Assembly (NCBI GenBank): GCA_033065855.1
Contig: JAVXUO010001916.1
Location: 32,605 to 96,604 of the forward strand
DNA from: Escallonia rubra
Lineage: Eukaryota > Streptophyta > Magnoliopsida > Escalloniales > Escalloniaceae
Direction of reading: 5' to 3'
Length of the DNA stretch: 64,000 nucleotides
Below are positions 57,511 through 64,000 of the stretch, piece after piece (position 1 is the first letter of the stretch; every line of letters starts with the position of its first letter). Both the position numbers and the translations under genes were made by a program. The notes under the pieces are model-generated. The model was not told where the DNA came from. It made no database searches and saw only the letters and a program-made list of their open reading frames with translations.

Positions 57511-57790
57511 TGAACATAGCAAATCGAAATTACTTTGATAAATAGACCAATTTAGCATGACAAATATAACAAACATAATCTAAAAAAATCAAAATTAACA
57601 ATTATTAATTTCTTGAGCATAACAAATCAAAATAACTTTAATGAATAGACCAATTTAGCATGCCAAATACAACAAACATAATCTAAAAAAAATACGAATT
57701 TAATAATAATTAATTTCTTAAACATAACAAATTAAAATTACTTTGATGAATAGCTCATAACTACAACCAACATAATCTCAAAAAAAATTA
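57511..57790. repeat. Upstream tandem repeat of the MULE transposase gene, copy 2
   Basis: Three units of about 105 bp matching 12655-12985 (AACATAACAAATTAAAATTA ... CAATTTAGCATGCCAAATAC). Confidence 0.72.
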
Positions 57791-58487
57791 TATAAACATC
57801 GAAAATAATTCACCATTTTACCCATAAAAAAAACTTCACCATTCACCCACTTACCTTGCTTGTAGGGATGGCAATGGGGCGGGTCGGATGCGGGTTTTAC
57901 GAAATTCCGAACCCGCCCCGCTACTTAGTAAACTTTGTCTCGCCCCAGTCCGGGTTATTTATGTTAAATACCATACCCGATCCTATGTAGATTTAGGAAC
58001 CCCGAACCCGCCCCGTTCCGCCCCGGCCCGCGCTGTAGCACGCAAAAAACCCGATCCGACCCGATCCGACGACCTGTTCTACTGACTACTTGGTATTGCA
58101 GATTTCACTCTTTTTAAACATGTATAACACCAAAACTTACACCTGTGTCACAAAAAATAAACTATACACATCATATTAATGTCTAAAAATTCTAAAAAGA
58201 CATTAGTAAATTACAACATAGTTCAAATAAATTACAACATAGTTCAAATAAATTACAACATATTCAAATTAATGTTCAAAAAGATAACACCACATTAACG
58301 TTCAATCACTGGGAAGTAGCAAATACAAGAGATCAAGCTCGTTAAGCCGGTCCGCATTCCAACTCCAAAGTCCAAATATAACTGCAGTCACCGTTCACTG
58401 AAAAAATAATAGGAATAAAATGACATTAAAATGAATGGATACAAAAAAAAAAGTAAAATTAATCTGAAATACAATTTACCCAAAGAA

Positions 58488-60757
58488 TCATACATCCGTC
58501 ACACATGAGCTGTCACCGTCTTTGTCATCATTAATTGTTGCATATTCCTTGTGTGCTAGATTAGATACACCTACAACACCATAGTACAAATTTACAAGTA
58601 CCCGTGAAAATTCAAAGTATTGTCAAATTTAACTGCATGAATAAAATAATAGAATGAGCTTACCTTTCATTTCAGCAGCCCACAACCAGTCTTGAGCACA
58701 CATTAACGCTTCTAGTGTCTTTGGATGAAGCCTATTACGGTGAGGACTCACTAACCTACCACTTGTGCTAAAAGACGCCTCTGATGCGACTGTAGATATG
58801 GGAATAGCAAGAATATCCTTAGCCATCAACTGTAATGTTGGGTATTTCAATCCATTAGTCCTCCACCAAGCCAAATATCAAAGTCCAAAGACCTAGGCAA
58901 CACATCCTCCTCGAGATAATGATCCAACTCAGATTTTACTACAGTCTTTCTCTTCTTCTTGACATGTTCATCGAAACCTTTAAGAGAATCTAGACATCCC
59001 ACCTCAACACGCTCTTGCGAGCGAACAGATGATCCTCCACGAGTATTATGATCACTAACCTCTCTATTTTGATACTCACGAAGAAGTCTATAACAAAGTG
59101 ATGATACCTTTTCAGTTTCTCCCTCTTCTCCCGACCCGTAAAGCTGACTATAATAATACTGAATCAACTCCATTTTGTACCTAGGATCCAACACTACAGC
59201 AACCGCCATGATTCCATGAATATCCAACCAATATTTATCGAACTTCTCAAGCATTTTCTTAGCCATACTTCTAATCACCTCACTTGAGCTCATGAGCCAC
59301 TCACCTAACACCATTCTAATCTCACAAATTTTAGGAAAAAACAAGTTAGCCGTAGGATACTTTGTGCCCGAAAACATCTTTGTTGTTTCATAAAACAACC
59401 TCAACTTGTCACAAATCTCTCTTGCAAAAGTCCACTCCTCTTCACTTGGGCAAATTTTATATTGAGACTCTCGTTGCTTCAAGCGAAAAAAAACATCTTT
59501 ATACACAAATGCAGTTTCAAGCATAAAAAACGTTGAGTTCCATCTTGTAGGACAATCAAGTGCCAACTTTTTTGTGCTTGAAATACGCAATTGACGAGCA
59601 GTCTCTTCAAATTTCTCATCTCTCTTCGGTGATGCCCTCCAAAAAGCCACATTATCTCTAACCTTTTCAATTCCCTCATTTATCACACTCAACCCATCTT
59701 TAACAATCAAATTCAACACATGTGCCGTACACCGCATATGAATCAATTCAACAAACAATAACATAGAACTAGAATCCAACTTAAGCAACAAGTCATCAAT
59801 CATCGCATCATTCGTAGTACAATTGTCAACCGTAATTGTACATAATTTTCTATCAATGTTCCAATCAAGCAATGTTTGTGACAAAGCCTCACAAATAACT
59901 TCACTAGTGTGTGGACATGGCAAATATAAGAACCTATAAAGGATAAATTTAACAATTATTATGCGAAAGTAGGAATAAAATTAGATTGTAAAATACCAAA
60001 TTTGCAAAAAAAGTAAAGCATACCTCAAAATGCGACTTTGAAGAATGAACTCTTCATCGATAAAATGTCCCGTGACAGCCATGAAACCCTTCTTTTGATT
60101 ACCAGAAGTCCACAAATCAGTAGTGACAGCAACCCTACTTCTTATCCCCTCCAACAACTTCATCACTTGCTCCCTCTCATGTTCATAGATATTTATAATG
60201 TCGCTCTTCACTGTGTTCCGGGTTGGTATCTTAAACAATGGCTGAAGTGCAGACGAATACCTCCTAAACCCCACGTGGTCAACAATAGATAACGGGTATT
60301 CATGCAAAATTATCATGGTTCCAAGTTCTCTCCTGGCAAAATCCTGATCAAAGGTATAATTACCTAATTCGGGCTTAACATTTGCTTTACCCATTATCCC
60401 AGCCAAGAGTTTCTGTCTAACATCCGGTTGCCTTAGACGTTTACATCTGTCTAAGTGCACACGCAAGTAAGTAGTCCCATTTTTTGGGTTTGCCCCAAGG
60501 GTTTTCCGGCAGTGACTACATGTTGCTGTCACATTTCCACCATTTTTTTTCCTTTCGAAGTGCGCCCACACACTACTTTTCAAGTTCTCGTTGTTTAAAT
60601 CATTGGCGCCACTGTCAAGGTCAACTGGTGTAGAAGCAGAGACTCCCATGCTTGCATTTGGTGTTGATGGCTCAAAAGTTTGATCCTCTAATGTAGCTCT
60701 AGGGGTTTGCACCGGAGATGATGCAACGGGAGAAGACGTAATTTCATTGGAAGACAT
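58488..60757 (-). pseudogene. hAT transposase (BED zinc finger, RNase H-like, hAT dimerisation)
   Basis: Exon 1 is 60024-60757, starting MSSNEITSSPVASS. A BED zinc finger spans about residues 61-108 (WAHFERKK, CSHCRKTLG, HLDRC) and the first catalytic Asp region is VTTDLWTSGNQKKGF. After an 89-bp GT-AG intron (59934-60023) exon 2 runs from 59933: FLYLPCPHTSEV, TITVDNCTTND, CTAHVLNLIVKDGL, CPTRWNSTFFML. Near 58880 one base is lost in a T run, shifting frame. The other frame then carries AWWRTNGLKYPTLQLMA, IPISTVASEASFSTSGR and RNRLHPKTLEALMCAQDWLW, the hAT dimerisation domain with the catalytic Glu. A likely last exon (58488-58570, ending CVTDV) follows an intron starting GTAAGC. Apart from this single shift it appears complete. 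The protein would excise and insert the element in the nucleus. Confidence 0.88.
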
Positions 60758-62151
60758 GATTTTATCTATATATTCATTTAAACAGAAAAGAATGATTTTC
60801 AAGAAAATCAAATAAATAATACCTACTCCGAAATAATACCAAATTAGCAAGGACTTTTCTAATATGCCCTCATAAAACCATAAGTAAACTATCTCAGGAA
60901 ACTTGCTACTTGGAAAAGAGTGTTAATTTAAGGACAGCTTGGACATGTTAAGCAACTGAATAACTGATATAGGAAAGCCCTAACATCAAGTTTCTCACTC
61001 TTGGTAACACATGAAAAGTAGTACACAGCTGAAATAAAATCAACAGCAATAAAAGAAGATTAATTAAACCAGAATACAATGAGGTCGATTAGCAAAGTAA
61101 ACTTTCATTAATTAAGAAAACTAACTCTGCTGGGTAAAGGGTATTGATTAGATATCCGGTTTGAACCTAACAGGCAACAAACCTACAGTTTCCAGCAAAG
61201 TGTCAACATTCAACACTTCAAGTTTTACAAAAAGCATTTGGGTTTTAAAGTGAACGTAATTAACAGTCTAACAGAAGACATGGAAACAAACAAACCAGAA
61301 GAATGCATTCTCTTGTTTTATGGGTATACAGTATACACTATACACATATATAAAAAGATGAAATCCTGTTAAAAATCATGCACCCAACCAAATACTGAAA
61401 ACCCATCGTAGTGTGATTAGTGGAGGCCCCTGCATGATCAAAACCCATCGGATTTCACCAGGTTTACTCTGATTTTTAAGAATACAGTTACTCTATCTAT
61501 AGCAAGAACAAGCGGGTGGGTGCGTACTGCGTACCTGGACACTGCAGATCCAACTCTGAGAGCCGTGCGCCTTGCGGTGCTGCGGTGGTGGTTCGTCGCA
61601 GTAGATCCAACTCTCGTCGCAGTACTGGCAGTAGATCCAACTCTAAGAACAAGCTTGTCGCAGTGGTGGTTCGTCGCCGTGTGGTACTGCGGTGGACAGC
61701 CGTGCGAGGTGCGGTGGGCTCCAATTCGTGAGGTGGTCAGGTGGATGGAGAGTGGCCGGAGCCGTGAGCCGTGCGCCGTGCGGGTGGAGAGCGGCCGTGC
61801 CGTCGGTACCGCAGTGGCTGTCTGGCTATCCGCTGTCGTCTGTCGAGATTGGAGAGGCAAGCCGCAAGCAGTCAAAGCACAAATCTAAAAGTAGGGTGGA
61901 AAATAGACATTAAGATTTAAGACATATATATATGGTATAGATGGACGGCTAAGATTAAGTAAGCTATTAGGGTTAGTATACCGGGGCGGGGCGGGGCGGT
62001 GTAGGTAAATACCATACCCGCCCCTAACCCGCTGCGGGTTTTTTTTTAAATACCATACCCGCCCCACGACCCGGTCAAAGTCAAAAAAACCCGGTCCTAT
62101 CGGGGCGGGGCGGGGCGGAAACCTGCGGGTTCGGATTTTTTTGCCATCCCT
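60758..62151 (-). other. hAT 5' leader and subterminal region
   Basis: Upstream of the transposase start lies AT-rich DNA to about 61440. A GC-rich block (61500-61870) follows, with repeats of GTAGATCCAACTCT and GTGGTGGTTCGTCGC. Then come terminal GGGGCGGGGCGG tracts at about 61982 and 62102. Frames through the GC-rich block have no recognised domain; promoter function is inferred from position only. Confidence 0.45.
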
Positions 62152-62269
62152 ACTTGCTTGAGTGAAGCTTGAAGCTATGTTACTTGAAGTTAGGAACTTA
62201 AGGGGAGCTGAAAATGGAGGCAAGTAGAGCTCAAGAGCTAAAAATGGAAGAAGAGCTGAGAATTACCAA

Positions 62270-62590
62270 AATTTAGGTATATTTGCCACTGCCATCCGCT
62301 ACACTGTCTGGCGGACGGAGTGGGGGAAAAGATGTGACACTATATTAGCCAAAAGTCGTATGCCATATAGTGTGGCAGATGACTTTTTGAGTGACAATTG
62401 TCAGGGTCAAAAAGTAGTCTGCTACACTATGTAGCAGACAGGAAGGGCGGGGCATTTTGGTCAAAAGGTCTGTCCCCCACACTGTGTGGTGGACAGTCTT
62501 TATTTTTAAAAAAAAGATCTGGGCCGTACATCCTTAAAGGATGGACGGCTAAAAGTGCGGGCAACTTAGCCCAATTTGCCCGCGCGGTCA

Positions 62591-62595
<5 letters not shown>
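62270..62595 (-). repeat. Right terminal inverted repeat of MULE copy 2
   Basis: Four degenerate palindromes near 62291, 62347, 62417 and 62473. It matches the copy-1 right end directly and the left end in reverse complement. Confidence 0.82.

Positions 62596-62640
<45 letters not shown>
62595..62640. repeat. (TA)n microsatellite at MULE copy 2 right end
   Basis: About 46 bases of TA separate the MULE right end from the dispersed repeat copy B. Confidence 0.95.
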
Positions 62641-62643
<3 letters not shown>

Positions 62644-64000
62644 TGCCAAGGAAAGTGGGTTCGTACCTACGTGGAGGTGCAACAAAGGCTGCAGTCCGAG
62701 TCAGCTTCCAAGTATGCAAAGTGAAAGACAGTAAGGGCAGAGAGCAAGGCTTCCCAAACAGGCCGTGAGAGATGGCAGTATTGTGGAGACAAGGCTGAGA
62801 CAAACAGGGCCGGCAGTCAACACTCCAAATCAAGGTCCAAGTCCGGGTCCAATGTTATAGTCCAAAGTTATGTCCAATTTGTGTTTCTGTCTCTAGAATC
62901 CAAGAGCTCCCAAATTCTAGAGTGAGAAAGTGATTTTTGTAAGAATGAGCAAAAAGTCCTTGAATAAGTCATAAAGTCCACTATTTATAGGAAACAATGT
63001 GCATGTGTCATAAAATGCCACATGTCATCCCCTGGGAGTGACACATCACCAGGGGTCCAAAAATACCGGTTCTCCGTTAGACAGTCGGTTCCCAAATTAG
63101 CGTTACCTGCCCCACACAACGTCGCTCTACCTGTCTGAGAAGACTGACCACACCATAACGGCATAACATCATGATCAGAGTAAGCTCGTTGCCCCAGCCA
63201 CCGGTCCAAGCCCTTACTGAATCCCACAAGGTGCGTCAAGAGACGCGTAGAGAACCTAACAGCGGTGAGGGTTTCCCCTATAGCCAACTGCTAGGCAGAC
63301 TAGGCGCGATGCCCTCCAAAGACCTGCTCCCATCCCGGAGTGACCCGGGGGTCATCGTCCTAGGGGCGCCGATGATCACCGGTAACGTGAGTGGACATGG
63401 TCGTAGCTCAGTGCCTAGTGTTATGCAAGTCACCCCAGATGTGAAGACAATGATAACTTTGTGGTAACGAGCCTATCCCGTTGTGAATAGTCCTTGTACC
63501 GGAGCACTACGAGCGGAGCCCCTCAAAATGCTACACAGTCCGGATAGTGGGTTGAAGCATGTTCCACGTCCATGGTGTGGGCACATGGTGTGGTGAATAA
63601 GTGTGATGCCCAGAGGCCTGTAACATGCATGGGCATGGTGCCTACATCACAAGACCTGATCGTGGCGCATGGGCGCGATGCCAACGACTATCGCGGAGAC
63701 AATACATGGTGCCGAGGCACGTATTACGGAAGTGGCGCATGGGCGCAGCGACGACCATCGCGGAGACGGCGCACGGGCGTGTGTCAGGTGTCCCAGAGAT
63801 GGGGCATAAGTTGAGTGTGCATGTTATACCAAAATAATGAATGCAATATTTAGTAATGACAAAGTTGGGAGTGATGGTTCACAGTCGTCGGTGACGGGTC
63901 ATTCGGCGGTAACGCGCCACTTTGGGCGACGGGCATCGCGGAGGCGGTGCAGGACCGGGGGTGACGGACGACGAACGTCGTGAGGTTGGTGTACGAGCAT
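62644..64000 (+). mobile_element. Large non-coding dispersed repeat, LTR-like (copy B, runs out of window)
   Basis: Collinear with 32813-34320: TGCCAAGGAAAGTGGGTTCG, TCTAGAATCCAAGAGCTC, a TATTTATAGG box at about 62981, TACCTGCCCCACACA, GCGATGCCCTCC and the GGCGCATGGGCGCG units near 63665-63740. Divergence from copy A looks like roughly 20%, so both are old. No coding domain is visible. Confidence 0.5.

Larger units (their letters stand above)
57863..62152 (-). mobile_element. hAT transposon, 4290 bp, inserted in MULE copy 2
   Basis: The left end TAGGGATGGCAATGGGGC and the right end ...TTTTTTTGCCATCCCTA are the inverted termini. CTTGCTTG stands on both sides (57855-57862 and 62153-62160), a perfect 8-bp duplication. 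In MULE copy 1 the same place (about 13037) reads ACCTTGCTTGAGTGAA without insertion. Subterminal DNA at both ends is GC-rich with CGGGGCGGGGCGG and ACCCGCCCCG words. One transposase gene lies on the minus strand. Perfect duplication and near-intact coding suggest a young insertion. Confidence 0.95.
49668..62595. mobile_element. Large Mutator-like element, copy 2 (both ends present)
   Basis: The left end (GGAGCTGATATGTTGACCGC at 49668) and the right end (GCCCGCGCGGTCAACGGATA, ending about 62595) are inverted repeats of over 300 bp. Both adjoin TA-rich or (TA)n DNA. The parts in order are: left repeat, plus-strand plant-mobile-domain/Ulp1 gene, palindrome array, minus-strand FAR1-type transposase, upstream tandem repeat, right repeat. 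Two hAT insertions account for 5.5 kb. All the MULE's own genes are degenerate. The target duplication cannot be read because both flanks are TA repeats. Confidence 0.85.

Noticed and set aside
61438-61888. Frames of 145 and 122 residues on opposite strands upstream of the hAT transposase
   Set aside because: GC-rich subterminal DNA with short repeats, no domain, and the two strands are open together.

Overview
The window is plant nuclear DNA, most likely from a eudicot. The signs are GT-AG introns, plant-only families (BAHD acyltransferase, trihelix factor, plastid CITRX thioredoxin, FAR1-type MULE transposase, plant mobile domain) and very dense nested transposons. No rRNA, true tRNA, CRISPR or organelle segment is visible. 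Four host loci stand out: a broken hydroxycinnamoyl-transferase (HCT) copy (15774-17041, -), an armadillo-repeat gene (26069-27007, +) with two decayed partial copies downstream, a two-exon trihelix factor (38727-40616, +), and the four-exon plastid thioredoxin CITRX/TRX z (42354-47837, -) with one 4.3-kb intron.

The two flanks are two copies of one large Mutator-like element. Copy 1 runs from before the window to 13495. Copy 2 runs from 49668 to about 62595. Each carries a FAR1-type transposase gene on the minus strand, convergent with a plus-strand accessory gene. In copy 2 this gene shows a plant mobile domain and an Ulp1 protease tail; in copy 1 only the Ulp1 tail is in view. The gap between the convergent genes holds an array of short palindromes around CCGCTACA-N-TGTAGCGG, and the same palindrome occurs four times in each terminal repeat. 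Later insertions sit inside both copies. An 8.5-kb CACTA element (3291-11783, 3-bp duplication TAT) splits the copy-1 transposase. A 1.2-kb non-autonomous hAT (50654-51863) and a 4.3-kb coding hAT (57863-62152, 8-bp duplication CTTGCTTG) sit in copy 2. Each MULE copy preserves the empty site for insertions in the other.

Between the two MULEs, from left to right, are: a 1-kb element flanked by (TA)n with C-rich and G-rich ends (13531-14580); the HCT pseudogene; a roughly 534-bp tandem duplication (18410-19465); a gag-only Ty3/gypsy LTR element with 303-bp LTRs and two tandem arrays (19585-25230); the armadillo gene and its remnants; an LTR-like dispersed repeat (32813-about 34500, second copy from 62644); a hAT MITE (35015-35726); a Stowaway MITE (37700-38069); the trihelix gene; CITRX; and a Pack-MULE-like element with doubled terminal repeats and a 9-bp target duplication (48099-49474).

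No host pathway links the genes. The coherent system here is the MULE family with its accessory gene and reused palindrome. Coordinates of introns and element ends were read by eye from splice dinucleotides, terminal repeats and target duplications, and family names come from motif recognition without a database search.
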